Below the pieces are notes generated by a model. It did no database searches and was not told the DNA's origin. It worked only from the letters and a program-made list of their open reading frames with translations. From Gallaecimonas sp. GXIMD4217 (GTDB lineage: Bacteria; Pseudomonadota; Gammaproteobacteria; Enterobacterales; Gallaecimonadaceae), in the NCBI RefSeq assembly GCF_038087665.1, contig NZ_CP149925.1:2976870-3040869 (forward strand): DNA of 64,000 bases, in the 5' to 3' direction. The position numbers and the translations under genes were made by a program. Of this stretch, positions 41,894 through 50,627 are shown in pieces. How positions within the stretch are numbered: the stretch's first letter is position 1; every line of letters starts with the position of its first letter.

Positions 41894-43141
41894 ATGGACC
41901 AACAGATCGCCCCCAAGAAACCGCTGCGCCGCTTCTGGCCCCTGGCCCTGGCGCCCCTGCTGCTGGCCGGCGCCTGGGCCATCACCGCCCAAGACGGCGG
42001 CCAGAGCCTGACCCTGGACAGGACGGCCGTGCGCCTGGCCAGGGTGGAAAGCCAGGTCATCAACGAAGCCGTGCAGCTGCGGGGCCGGGTCCAGCCCAGG
42101 CGCACCATCTACCTGGACGCCATCGAGGGCGGCCGGGTGGAGCGCCGCCTGGTGGAGCCGGGCACCTTCGTCAAGCAGGGCCAGCCGCTGGTGGAGCTGT
42201 CCAACTCCGGCCTGCTGCTGAGCGTGATCAGCCGTGAGGCGGACGTGGCCGAGCAGCTCAACAACCTGCGCAACACCCGCCTCAACATGGAGACCGAGCG
42301 CCTCAGCCTGCAGAGCCAGCTGCTGGAGATAGACCACCAGGTAGCCACCCTGGAACGCCAGCTCCGGCAGCAGCTGCGCCTCAAGGACAGGGATTTCGTC
42401 TCCGACGAGCTGCTGGCCCAGACCCGGGAAACCCTGGCCTACTACCAGCGCAAGCGCGAGCTGACCCTGGCCAAGCAGCAGCAGGACGAGGCCCTGCGCC
42501 AGATCCAGCTGGCCCAGCTGGAGGACAGCAGCAGGCAGCTCAGCCGCAACCTGGAGGTGGCCCGCCAGAACCTGGAGAACCTCACCATCAAGGCGCCGGC
42601 GGACGGCTTCCTGAGCATGCTGGAGGCCGAGCAGGGCGAATCCAAGGCCCCGGGCGCCCGCCTCGGCCAGCTGGATCTCACCGACGACTTCAAGGTCACC
42701 GCCATGATCGACGAGTACTACCTGAGCCAGGTGCAGCCGGGCATGAGCGCCCGGGTCGAGGTGGACGGCCAGCCCCACCGGCTGACCCTGACCAAGGTGT
42801 CCGGCCGGGTGGTCAACAGCCAGTTCGAGATCGAGCTGGCCTTCGAAGGCCAGACCCCGGCCCTGCGCCGCGGCCAGTCCCTGAACCTGACCCTGAACCT
42901 GGACGAGGAGGCCCGCCAGGCCCTGGTGATCCCCAAGGGCGCCTTCTTCCACCACACCGGCGGCAACTGGATCTTCGTGCTCGACGCCAGCGGCAAGCAG
43001 GCCGAGAAGCGTGCCATTGCCCTTGGCAAGCGAAGCGGCGACCATCTGGAGGTCCGCGCCGGCCTCAGCCAGGGCGAGCAGGTGGTGATTTCCAGTTACC
43101 AGAGCTTCCAGGACAAAGAACGACTGAATTTCAACGACTAA
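41894..43141 (+). CDS. HlyD/MacA-like periplasmic adaptor of ABC efflux
   Basis: A 415-residue membrane-fusion protein: one N-terminal membrane helix (about 15-32, FWPLALAPLLLAGAWAITA), a short first lipoyl half (LRGRVQPRRTIYLDAIEGG), a long coiled-coil hairpin (about 105-215) rich in Leu/Gln/Arg, the second lipoyl half (NLTIKAPADGFLSMLEAEQG) and a beta-barrel with YYLSQVQPGMSARVEV. It links an inner-membrane ABC transporter to the periplasm or an outer-membrane channel. It is the first gene of a three-gene operon behind the sigma-54 promoter, 15 bases before the ATPase gene. No TolC-like gene is in the window. Confidence 0.9.
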   Translation: MDQQIAPKKPLRRFWPLALAPLLLAGAWAITAQDGGQSLTLDRTAVRLARVESQVINEAVQLRGRVQPRRTIYLDAIEGGRVERRLVEPGTFVKQGQPLVELSNSGLLLSVISREADVAEQLNNLRNTRLNMETERLSLQSQLLEIDHQVATLERQLRQQLRLKDRDFVSDELLAQTRETLAYYQRKRELTLAKQQQDEALRQIQLAQLEDSSRQLSRNLEVARQNLENLTIKAPADGFLSMLEAEQGESKAPGARLGQLDLTDDFKVTAMIDEYYLSQVQPGMSARVEVDGQPHRLTLTKVSGRVVNSQFEIELAFEGQTPALRRGQSLNLTLNLDEEARQALVIPKGAFFHHTGGNWIFVLDASGKQAEKRAIALGKRSGDHLEVRAGLSQGEQVVISSYQSFQDKERLNFND

Positions 43142-43156
43142 GAAAAGGACAACATC

Positions 43157-43849
43157 ATGATCAGACTGGAAAACCTCAACCGCGTCTTCACCACCGAGAG
43201 CGTCATCACCACCGCCCTCAACGACATCAACCTGACCGTCAACGAGGGGGAATTCGTGTCCATCATGGGCCCCTCCGGCTGCGGCAAATCCACCCTGCTC
43301 AACACCCTGGGCATGCTGGACAGCCCCAGCTCAGGCCACTACTACTTCCAGGGCACCGACATCGCCGGCTACGGCGAACAGCAGCTGGCCGAGCTGCGCA
43401 GGGCCAAGCTGGGTTTCGTGTTCCAGAACTTCAACCTCATCGACGAGCTGAGCGTCTTCGAGAACGTCGAGCTGCCGCTGCTGTACCAGAAGCTGCCCAG
43501 GGCCGAGCGCCAGGCCAGGGTCGAGGCCATCCTGGAGCGGATGCAGATCGCCCACCGCCGCGATCACCTGCCCCAGCAGCTCTCCGGCGGCCAGCAGCAG
43601 CGGGTGGCCGTGGCCCGGGCCCTGGTCATAGCGCCGGCGCTGATCCTGGCCGACGAACCCACCGGCAACCTGGACTCGGTCAACGGCGAAGAGGTGATGA
43701 ACATGCTCTGCGAGCTGAACCGCCAGGGCACCACCATCATCATGGTCACCCATTCCGAGGAACACGCCGGCTACGGCACCCGCACCCTGCGCCTGCGCGA
43801 CGGCCAAGTAATCGCCGACCTGCCCAGGGAGGTGAAACGTTATGCTTAA
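43157..43849 (+). CDS. ABC transporter ATPase, MacB/LolD type
   Basis: A 230-residue ATPase with Walker [10 protein letters not shown] (residues 36-44), Q-loop FQNFNLI, signature [15 protein letters not shown], Walker [13 protein letters not shown] and the switch His (VTHSEEH). The LolD/MacB/FtsE subgroup is recognised by the overall pattern and by the permease that follows with an eight-base overlap. It powers the adaptor/permease complex. The AAAAGGAC ribosome site precedes the ATG. Confidence 0.94.
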   Translation: MIRLENLNRVFTTESVITTALNDINLTVNEGEFVSIMGPSGCGKSTLLNTLGMLDSPSSGHYYFQGTDIAGYGEQQLAELRRAKLGFVFQNFNLIDELSVFENVELPLLYQKLPRAERQARVEAILERMQIAHRRDHLPQQLSGGQQQRVAVARALVIAPALILADEPTGNLDSVNGEEVMNMLCELNRQGTTIIMVTHSEEHAGYGTRTLRLRDGQVIADLPREVKRYA

Positions 43850-46229
43850 CAACTACCTGCGTACCGCCGTCAGGGCCCTTGCCAAGCAGAAGCTGCACCT
43901 GGGCCTGAACCTGTTCGGGCTCTCCGTGGGCCTGGCCGCCACCCTGCTAATCCTGCTCTGGGCCCGCCATGAGACCAGCTACGACAGCATGCACCCGGGC
44001 GCCGAGCAGAGCTACCGCCTGACCCAGACCTTTATCGAGATGGACATGTCGGTGCCCCTGGGCTCGCCCCTGTTCAAGGGCGACTTCGAGCGGCTGCCCG
44101 GCGTCACCGGCACCACCCGCCTGGCCTGGCTCTTCGCCCCCTACAACGTGGTCAGCCGCCGCGGTGAAAACTACCGCCTGCAGGACTACTACGGCAGCGA
44201 TCGCCAGCTGCTGGACTTCTTCGCCATCCAGCCCCTGGCCGGCAGCCTGGAAGAGGCGCTGGACAGGCCCGGCAAGCTGGCCCTGTCCCGCTCCGAGGCC
44301 GAGCGCCTGTTCGGCAGCGAGAATCCCATCGGCCAGAGCCTGGGCTGGGGCGAGGATAATCTCGTCATCGCCGCCGTCTTCGAGGATCTGCCCGCCAACA
44401 GCCACCTGACCCTGAGCGGCTTCACCGCCCTGGAGACCCTGCGCAGCAAGATGGGCGACGGCCTGGACAACGCCGCGCGCAACTTTGCCTACAACTTCCT
44501 CAGGGTGTCGAGCCCGGACCAGCTGCCGGCCCTGGAGCGCCAGATCACCGAGTACATCAACGGCCGCGTCTATAACGGCCAGCAGATCGTCCGCGCCGGC
44601 CTGCAGCCGCTGCTGGACATCCATCTGCACTCCGCACTGGTGGCGGAAATGAAGGCCAACGGCAGCATACAGTCGGTGTGGATGGCCCTGGCCCTGGCGG
44701 TGTTCATCCTGCTGGTGGCCAGCTTCAACTTCATCAACCTGGCCACGGCCCGCTCCGGCCTGCGCGCCAAGGAGGTGGGGGTGCGCAAGTCCCTGGGCGC
44801 CAGCCGCGGCCAGCTGATCGGCCAGTTCCTCACCGAATCGGTGCTGCTGACGGCCCTGGCCACCCTGCTGGCCTGCGTCTGGACCGAGCTGAGCCTGCCG
44901 TTGTTCGCCGCCATGATGAACGTGGAGCTGAGCCTGGATTACCTGAGCGAGTTCGGCCTGCTGCTGCCGGCCCTGGTGCTGGTGGTGGGGCTGCTGGCCG
45001 GCGCCTACCCGGCCTTCTACCTCAGCGCCTTCAACCCGGCCCGGGTGCTCAGCGGCGATATGAACCGCGGCAAGAGTTCCATCCGCATGCGCAAGACCCT
45101 GGTGTGGCTGCAAAGCGCCATCAGCATCGGCCTGCTGATCTGCACCTATGCCCTCTACGCCCAGCTCCAGTACCTGCAGAACCAGCCCCTGGGTTACGAC
45201 AAGGAACAGCTGATGATGGTGTCCGGCCTGCCTGCCAAGATCTACGGCCAGCAGGACAGCCTGGCGGTGCAACTGGATGGCCTGGACGGCATCCAAGGCT
45301 GGACGATGATAGGCCAGAGCCCCACCGATACCATCGACATCAGCAGCGGCGTCACCAGCAACGGCACCGAGCTGGATTTCGTCGGCGAGCTGGGCGCCGG
45401 CTTCGACCTGGCCAGGACCTTGGAGCTCAAGCTGCTGGCCGGCCGCGACTTCGAGCGCCGCTTCCAGGGCGACTGGTTCGACGCCAACACCGGACGTGGC
45501 GCCGTCATCATCAACCGCGAGGCCGCCCTGCAGTTCGGCTACGCCGATCCGGCCGCCGCCATCGGCCAGCCATGGCTGGCGGGCGACGACTTCCAGGGCC
45601 ACATCGTCGGCGTGGTGGAGAACATCAAGCGCGGCAACGGCAGCGACCTTGCTAAGCCCATGTTCTATGCCCTGGGCTACAGCCGCTCCACCTCGGCCCA
45701 GCTGCTGATCCGCTTCGACAACACCGAGGTGCCGGCCCTGGTGGCCCGGGCGGAAGCCGCCCTCAAGCGGGTGCTGCCGGATCAGGTGTTCGACGTCAGC
45801 TTCCTGGATGCCCAGTACCAGGCCCTGTTCGACAACCAGCGTCGCCAGCAGCAGCTGCTGCTGTCCTTCAGTGGCCTGGCCATACTGCTGACCTGCGTGG
45901 GCCTCTTTGGCCTGGCCGCCTTCAGCTGCGAGCGCCGCACCCGGGAAATAGCCGTGCGCAAGGTGCTGGGCGCCGAGCGCGGTGGCCTGGTGGCGCTGAT
46001 CAGCAAAGAATTCCTGGTGCTGGTGCTGGCCGGCAGCCTGCTGGCCTGGCCCCTTTCCTGGTGGGCCCTGGACGCCTGGCTCGGCCACTTCGCCGACCGC
46101 ATCGCGCTGTCGCCGCTGTGGTTCCCCGCCGCCACCCTGGCCATGCTGGCCCTGGCCTGGCTGACGGTGGCGGCCCTGGCCTTCAAGGCCGCCTCCACCC
46201 GCCCGGCCCTGGCGCTGCGTTACGAGTAA
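43842..46229 (+). CDS. FtsX-type ABC transporter permease, double MacB_PCD/FtsX unit
   Basis: A 795-residue inner-membrane protein. First helix LHLGLNLFGLSVGLAATLLILLW, then a periplasmic domain of MacB_PCD type (about 45-275), three helices with LATARSGLRAKEVGVRKSLGASR (the FtsX coupling helix), a linker, a second helix-periplasmic domain-three helix unit (from about 410; ERRTREIAVRKVLGAERGG). The duplicated eight-helix plan is like YbbP and Bacteroidetes-type antimicrobial-peptide exporters and unlike four-helix MacB. It probably works by mechanotransmission on a periplasmic substrate such as a lipid or peptide. The last gene of the operon; a terminator follows. Confidence 0.88.
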   Translation: MLNNYLRTAVRALAKQKLHLGLNLFGLSVGLAATLLILLWARHETSYDSMHPGAEQSYRLTQTFIEMDMSVPLGSPLFKGDFERLPGVTGTTRLAWLFAPYNVVSRRGENYRLQDYYGSDRQLLDFFAIQPLAGSLEEALDRPGKLALSRSEAERLFGSENPIGQSLGWGEDNLVIAAVFEDLPANSHLTLSGFTALETLRSKMGDGLDNAARNFAYNFLRVSSPDQLPALERQITEYINGRVYNGQQIVRAGLQPLLDIHLHSALVAEMKANGSIQSVWMALALAVFILLVASFNFINLATARSGLRAKEVGVRKSLGASRGQLIGQFLTESVLLTALATLLACVWTELSLPLFAAMMNVELSLDYLSEFGLLLPALVLVVGLLAGAYPAFYLSAFNPARVLSGDMNRGKSSIRMRKTLVWLQSAISIGLLICTYALYAQLQYLQNQPLGYDKEQLMMVSGLPAKIYGQQDSLAVQLDGLDGIQGWTMIGQSPTDTIDISSGVTSNGTELDFVGELGAGFDLARTLELKLLAGRDFERRFQGDWFDANTGRGAVIINREAALQFGYADPAAAIGQPWLAGDDFQGHIVGVVENIKRGNGSDLAKPMFYALGYSRSTSAQLLIRFDNTEVPALVARAEAALKRVLPDQVFDVSFLDAQYQALFDNQRRQQQLLLSFSGLAILLTCVGLFGLAAFSCERRTREIAVRKVLGAERGGLVALISKEFLVLVLAGSLLAWPLSWWALDAWLGHFADRIALSPLWFPAATLAMLALAWLTVAALAFKAASTRPALALRYE

Positions 46230-46263
46230 CCCTGCCGGCCCCTGTGCCGGCATTGTCGGGCAT

Positions 46264-46295
46264 AAAAAAGGCGCTGCCGGGGCAGCGCCTTTTTT
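46264..46295. terminator. Bidirectional terminator after the ABC operon
   Basis: Perfect 9-bp stem GGCGCTGCC/GGCAGCGCC (46270-46278 with 46281-46289) with AAAAAA before and TTTTTT after. Confidence 0.88.
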
Positions 46296-46307
46296 GTGTG
46301 CCTGGGC

Positions 46308-47267
46308 TCAGCGGACTTCCTGCTCCAGGGCCAGGTAGTCTTCGCTCTTGTAGCGCTCTATGACCGCATCCAGCCGCTCGTTGCCATCCTTGACCAGCAG
46401 CATGTGGGCAATGGCGCTGAGGTTGCACAGCACGTCCTTGCACTCGTACCTGGCCTGGTAGACCTGGCGCGAGGCCATGGCCAGCACCTGGGCATAGAGT
46501 CGGCCGGGGTTTTCCACGGCATGGCCCACCAGGTTGCTGAGCACGGCCAGGAAGAGTTCGTTTTCATCCAGCAGGCGTTTCTCGCGCACCGCCGCCTCGA
46601 AGGCCGGCTCCTGGCCATCGGGCACAAAGCTCTGCACCCAGTCCAGGTAGTCCTCATCGATGAGGATGGAGTGGGCCAGCTGCATCAGCCGCTGCTGCTG
46701 ATCGTCATCGCCGCCCGGCGGATGAGCGGCGCAATGATCCACCAGGGCCTTGAGCTCCCTCAGCAACGAGATATGGCCACCGCCAAGCTGGTTGTACTGG
46801 GTGGCGATATCGGCAATGTCCTTCTTGAGGGTGTCGATGAAGCCGCTGCCGCCGGGAAGGGCGTCCAGCACCGGGAAGGCGGTGTACTTGAGATCGTGCA
46901 GGTGCTCGAAGAAGTCGCCGACCTCCTGGCGTATGCCGTTCAGATCCTCGATGGCCTGCTCGACAAAGCCGGCGTCCTGTTCGATACGCTGAACGAGCAG
47001 CTGCTGGCCATCGGGCTCGAAGAAGACATCCACCCGGCTCTCGTAGCGCTGGGCCTTGTCGACGATCTTGAAGATGAAGTCCTTGGACAGCCGCTCCAGG
47101 GCCTTGTTGATCTGGCTGGCGGCGACGGTCCGGGAATGCTGGTCTATGCCTTTCTGGCGTTCCTGCCGGACCCGGCGCCGTGACTCCATCACCAGGGCGA
47201 TAAGGGAAATGATGATGGTGATGCTGGTAGCCAGATCGATGCCTATCTGGATCTTGTCCATGTTCAT
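46308..47267 (-). CDS. Membrane-anchored protein of unknown function
   Basis: A 319-residue protein that I do not recognise. One N-terminal membrane helix (about residues 6-26, IGIDLATSITIIISLIALVM) is followed by a basic stretch (ESRRRVRQERQK) that puts the rest in the cytoplasm. The body is helical and acidic-rich, with no catalytic motif. Cys occur only in DHCAAH and ECKDVLC. The start at 47267 has AAGGAAG upstream; a longer frame to 47318 lacks one. It stands alone between a terminator and an inverted repeat, convergent with the ABC operon. A signalling-type anchor or a scaffold is conceivable; no stronger claim can be made. Confidence 0.65.
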   Translation of the reverse strand: MNMDKIQIGIDLATSITIIISLIALVMESRRRVRQERQKGIDQHSRTVAASQINKALERLSKDFIFKIVDKAQRYESRVDVFFEPDGQQLLVQRIEQDAGFVEQAIEDLNGIRQEVGDFFEHLHDLKYTAFPVLDALPGGSGFIDTLKKDIADIATQYNQLGGGHISLLRELKALVDHCAAHPPGGDDDQQQRLMQLAHSILIDEDYLDWVQSFVPDGQEPAFEAAVREKRLLDENELFLAVLSNLVGHAVENPGRLYAQVLAMASRQVYQARYECKDVLCNLSAIAHMLLVKDGNERLDAVIERYKSEDYLALEQEVR

Positions 47268-47395
47268 GGCGTGCTTCCTTGGTCGGTGGGGCTGTCGGCT
47301 TGGATAGAAAAAGACCATAAAACCCTATACTTGGGATCATGGTGAGTCAACGCGCTTACCCTTGGGCCTGCGCCTGAAAAAGGGCAAAAGTTCTT

Positions 47396-47423
47396 GCCGG
47401 CGCTGCGCGTAAGGAGCGCCGGC
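47396..47423. repeat. Perfect 9-bp inverted repeat downstream of the FabH-like gene
   Basis: GCCGGCGCT (47396-47404) and AGCGCCGGC (47415-47423), 10-base loop, no T-run of its own; 11 bases from the next hairpin, which is a real terminator. Confidence 0.5.
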
Positions 47424-47433
47424 CTTAAGCCCA

Positions 47434-47463
47434 CAAAAAAGCCACCGACAGGTGGCTTTTTGT
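47434..47463 (-). terminator. Terminator of the FabH-like gene
   Basis: Stem GCCACC/GGTGGC (47441-47446 with 47451-47456) extended by A-T pairs on both sides; the A-run on the left gives a T-run for leftward transcripts ending at 47463. Confidence 0.75.
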
Positions 47464-48530
47464 TATCCCTGGCAGGCCCTGACCGCCTCGGCGATGAGTT
47501 CCAGCCCGGTATGTTCGCAGGGCGGCAACTCGGCCTTCGATTCCCGTATCGGGTCGACCCGCTCCCCCCACCTGATATAGCCGGCGCCCCAGGTCAGGCC
47601 GGCGCCGAAGGCGGCCGACATAATGTTGGCATGGGGTGTGATGATGCCCTGCTCGACGGCCTCGCAGATGGCGATGGGCACGGTGGCCGCCGAAGTATTG
47701 CCGTAATGCTGGATGTTCACCATCACCTTGTCTTGTGGCACCTTGAGGCGCTGCTGGATGGCCTGGATGATGCGCAGGTTGGCCTGGTGGGGGATCAGCA
47801 CGTCGATGTCGTCCAGGGCCAGGTTGGCCTGGTCGAGCACGTCGTCACAGGCCTCGCTCATGCCCTTGACGGCCCTTTTGAAGATCTCCCGGCCCTCAAA
47901 CAGGATGTCGGACGGCCCCGCCGGCCGGTACTTGTCCATGTCGGTGCCGTAATTGCGGACGTGGAGGATGTCGCGGTCCTCGGCGTCGCAGCCGGTCCTG
48001 GTGGCCAGCAGGCCCCGCGGCCGGTCGCTGGCCTCGATGACCAGGGCGCCGGCACCGTCGCCGAACAGCACGGCGCTGTCACGGCGTGCCCAGTTGACGT
48101 AGAAGGTCATGCGCTCGGCGCCGATCACCACCGCCTTGCGGACCATGCCGGCCCGCACCTGGGCGGTGGCATTTTGCAGCGCATAGAGAAAGCCCGAGCA
48201 GGCGGCATTGAGGTCGCAGGCGGCGGCGCCCCTGGCGCCGATGTTCTTCTGCACCAGGGAGGCCGTATTGGCCACCAGGGACGAGGGCGAACAGGTCGCC
48301 AGCAGCACCAGATCGACCTCGTCGCCGCCGATACCGGCGCAATCCAGGGCCCGCTGCGCGGCCACGGTGGCCAGCTCGGCCGTCGACACATGGCTGACCC
48401 GGCGCGCCTTGATGCCGGTCCGGCTGGCGATCCAGTCGTCGCTGGTGTCGATGACCTGGCTGATCTCGTCGTTGCTGAGGGTGGCCGGCGGCAGGCATTT
48501 GCCCCAGCCGGTGATTTCTGCGTATGGCAT
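47463..48530 (-). CDS. 3-oxoacyl-ACP synthase III-like ketosynthase (FabH type)
   Basis: A 355-residue thiolase-fold enzyme. The FabH triad is visible: C111 in [14 protein letters not shown]248 in IPHQANLRI and N278 in [13 protein letters not shown]. The N-terminal part ([34 protein letters not shown]) is typical of FabH. FabH condenses an acyl-CoA with malonyl-ACP to start fatty-acid synthesis. At 355 residues it is longer than house-keeping FabH (317), with an extra C-terminal tail, and it is not beside the fab cluster, so it is probably a second KAS III with its own acyl substrate. It diverges from cpxR. Confidence 0.88.
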   Translation of the reverse strand: MPYAEITGWGKCLPPATLSNDEISQVIDTSDDWIASRTGIKARRVSHVSTAELATVAAQRALDCAGIGGDEVDLVLLATCSPSSLVANTASLVQKNIGARGAAACDLNAACSGFLYALQNATAQVRAGMVRKAVVIGAERMTFYVNWARRDSAVLFGDGAGALVIEASDRPRGLLATRTGCDAEDRDILHVRNYGTDMDKYRPAGPSDILFEGREIFKRAVKGMSEACDDVLDQANLALDDIDVLIPHQANLRIIQAIQQRLKVPQDKVMVNIQHYGNTSAATVPIAICEAVEQGIITPHANIMSAAFGAGLTWGAGYIRWGERVDPIRESKAELPPCEHTGLELIAEAVRACQG

Positions 48531-48651
48531 CTGGATCCCTGACCTTGTTCTGCGGTGGCTCAATGGGGTACGGACTGATGCCCTTATACCACTTTGTGCA
48601 AAGATGGGTAAAAAGGCTTGGGCCCCGCCGCCACGGGGTTAGGATAGCGTT

Positions 48652-49320
48652 ATGGCAAAGATCCTCATCATCGACGACGACATCACCCTCTGCGACCTGC
48701 TGGGGGAATACCTGGAGGGCTTCGAGCTGCAGGTCCAGGCCTGCCACGACGGCGACAGCGGCCTCAAGGCCGCCGTCGGCGGCGACTGCGATCTGGTGCT
48801 GCTGGACGTGATGCTGCCCGGCCTGGGCGGTTTCGAGGTGCTCAAGGCGCTGCGCCAGAAGAGCCAGGTGCCGGTGCTGATGCTGACCGCCCGGGGCGAC
48901 GAGGTGGACCGGGTGCTGGGCCTGGAGCTGGGCGCCGACGACTATGTACCCAAGCCCTTCTCGCACCGGGAGCTGGTGGCGCGCATCCAGGCCATACTGA
49001 GGCGGCTGGCGCCCCAGGCCCAGGCCGTATCCGGCCTGGAGGTGGATCCCCACAGCCTGGTGGCCCGCTACCAGGGCCAGCAGCTGGAACTGACCGCCGC
49101 CGAATTCCGGGTGCTGGCGGCCCTGTTCGAGCGTCCCGGCGAGGTGGTGTCCAAGGACGACATCTGCAAGGCCGCCTTCGGCCGCCGCCTGCAACCCTTC
49201 GACCGCCATATCGACATCCACATCTCCCACATCCGCAAGAAGCTGGCCCGGATCCAGGACAACAACCTGATCCGCACCCAGAGGGGCGTGGGCTACCAGC
49301 TGGTCACGGAGGCCGGATGA
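48652..49320 (+). CDS. cpxR: CpxR-like response regulator
   Basis: A 222-residue OmpR-type regulator: receiver with acidic pocket IIDDD (8-10), phospho-acceptor D52 (VLLDVMLPG) and K102-region PKPF, and a winged-helix output (ELTAAEFRVLAALFERPGEVVSKDDICKAAFGRRLQPFDRHIDIHISHIRKKL). The RxLQPFDRHIDxHISxIRKKL segment is CpxR-like. It overlaps cpxA by four bases. The identification is strengthened by the neighbouring cpxP/fieF genes and by a perfect CpxR box in the window. A half site GTAAA stands about 37 bases upstream of the ATG, in the gap shared with the FabH-like gene. Confidence 0.92.
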   Translation: MAKILIIDDDITLCDLLGEYLEGFELQVQACHDGDSGLKAAVGGDCDLVLLDVMLPGLGGFEVLKALRQKSQVPVLMLTARGDEVDRVLGLELGADDYVPKPFSHRELVARIQAILRRLAPQAQAVSGLEVDPHSLVARYQGQQLELTAAEFRVLAALFERPGEVVSKDDICKAAFGRRLQPFDRHIDIHISHIRKKLARIQDNNLIRTQRGVGYQLVTEAG

Positions 49321-50621
49321 ACTGGCTGAAGGGGTTCACCGGCCGCATCTTCCTGTGGTTCTGGCTGGCCATCAGCCTGCTGCTGGTCACCAACAACCTG
49401 GTGCTCAAGCACCTGGAAGAAAAAGACAGGCCCAGGGCCCTGCTGCCGGAAGAGCGGCAACTGGTCACCAAGCTGGAAAACGCCCTGCCCCGCCTGACCA
49501 AGATGGACACCGGCGAGCTGCTGCTGAGCCCGGAAGGACGCCAGTTGCGTCTGTACGATCCCCAGAGCCTGAGGCCCATCACCCGTACCCGCTCCTGGTC
49601 CTGGCGGCTGTCCGGCCTGGTGGCCGAAGAAGAGATCAAGGCCATGGACTTTCGCCGTGGCCGCTATATCGGCCCCTTTCAGCTGCAGCTCAAGGACGGC
49701 GACTACCTGGCCCTGTGGCGACTGCCGCCCAGGCGGCTGTCGTTTTGGGAACGCTTCCTGGCCGCGCCACCCTGGATCAGGGTCTCCGCCAGCCTGGTGG
49801 TGGTGCTGTTGATGAGCCTGGTGCTGGCCCACTGGCTGGCCAGGCCCATCCGTGAGCTGGGCCAGGTGGCCAGGCGCCTCGGCAACGGCGACATGAGCGC
49901 CAGGGCCAGGGCCGGCAGCGGCGAGGTGGGCCAGTTGGCCAAGGACTTCAACGCCATGGCCGACCAGGTGGCCCTCACGCTGGACAACCAGAAGCGGTTG
50001 CTGGCGGACGTCTCCCACGAACTGCGCTCCCCCCTGACCCGGCTCAAGCTGGCGGCGGCCATGATGGAAGACAAGCCGGAGCCCCGCTTTCTTGAGCGCA
50101 TAGAGAAGGAGTGCGTCACCCTGGAGGAGCTCATCGACAAGGTGCTGACCCTGTCGCGGCTGGAGGCCACCCTCTATGACGAACCCGTCCAGGACAGCGA
50201 CCTGGCGGCCCTGGCCAGGGCCGCGGCCGCCGACGCCGAGTTCCAGGCCCAAGACGGCCAGCGGCTCGAACTGCGGCTGCCGGAGCTGGCCGGCTATCCC
50301 ATCAGGCCCAGGTTGATGCAGCGGCTGCTGGACAACCTGCTGGCCAACGCCCTGCGCTACGGCCAGCACATCAGGTTGTCACTGGCGCCAAAGGGCGGCG
50401 GCTGGCTGTTGTGCGTGGAAGACGACGGCCCTGGCGTGCCCGAGGCCGAACTGGCGCACCTGTTCGAACCCTTCTACAAGGGCGATCCTGCCCGGGGCCA
50501 TGGTGGCCAGACCGGCCTGGGCCTGGCCATAGTGCAGGCCGCCGCCAAGGCCCACGGCGGCGCCATCAGCGCCGGCCGTTCCGAGCTGGGTGGCCTGAAG
50601 ATCTGCCTGCAGCTGTCCTGA
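49317..50621 (+). CDS. cpxA: CpxA-like envelope-stress sensor kinase
   Basis: A 434-residue sensor kinase. Two membrane helices (about 9-27 and 157-175) enclose a periplasmic domain of about 130 residues; then HAMP (ARPIRELGQVARRLGNGDM), H-box LLADVSHELRSPLTRLKLA with H234, N-box LDNLLANALRYG and G-boxes DDGPGVPE and GGQTGLGLAIVQAAAKAHGG. CpxA phosphorylates CpxR on envelope protein misfolding. It is a little shorter than the E. coli protein (457), the difference lying in the periplasmic domain. Convergent with fieF with six bases between stop codons and no terminator. Confidence 0.92.
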   Translation: MNWLKGFTGRIFLWFWLAISLLLVTNNLVLKHLEEKDRPRALLPEERQLVTKLENALPRLTKMDTGELLLSPEGRQLRLYDPQSLRPITRTRSWSWRLSGLVAEEEIKAMDFRRGRYIGPFQLQLKDGDYLALWRLPPRRLSFWERFLAAPPWIRVSASLVVVLLMSLVLAHWLARPIRELGQVARRLGNGDMSARARAGSGEVGQLAKDFNAMADQVALTLDNQKRLLADVSHELRSPLTRLKLAAAMMEDKPEPRFLERIEKECVTLEELIDKVLTLSRLEATLYDEPVQDSDLAALARAAAADAEFQAQDGQRLELRLPELAGYPIRPRLMQRLLDNLLANALRYGQHIRLSLAPKGGGWLLCVEDDGPGVPEAELAHLFEPFYKGDPARGHGGQTGLGLAIVQAAAKAHGGAISAGRSELGGLKICLQLS

Positions 50622-50627
50622 CGGGCC

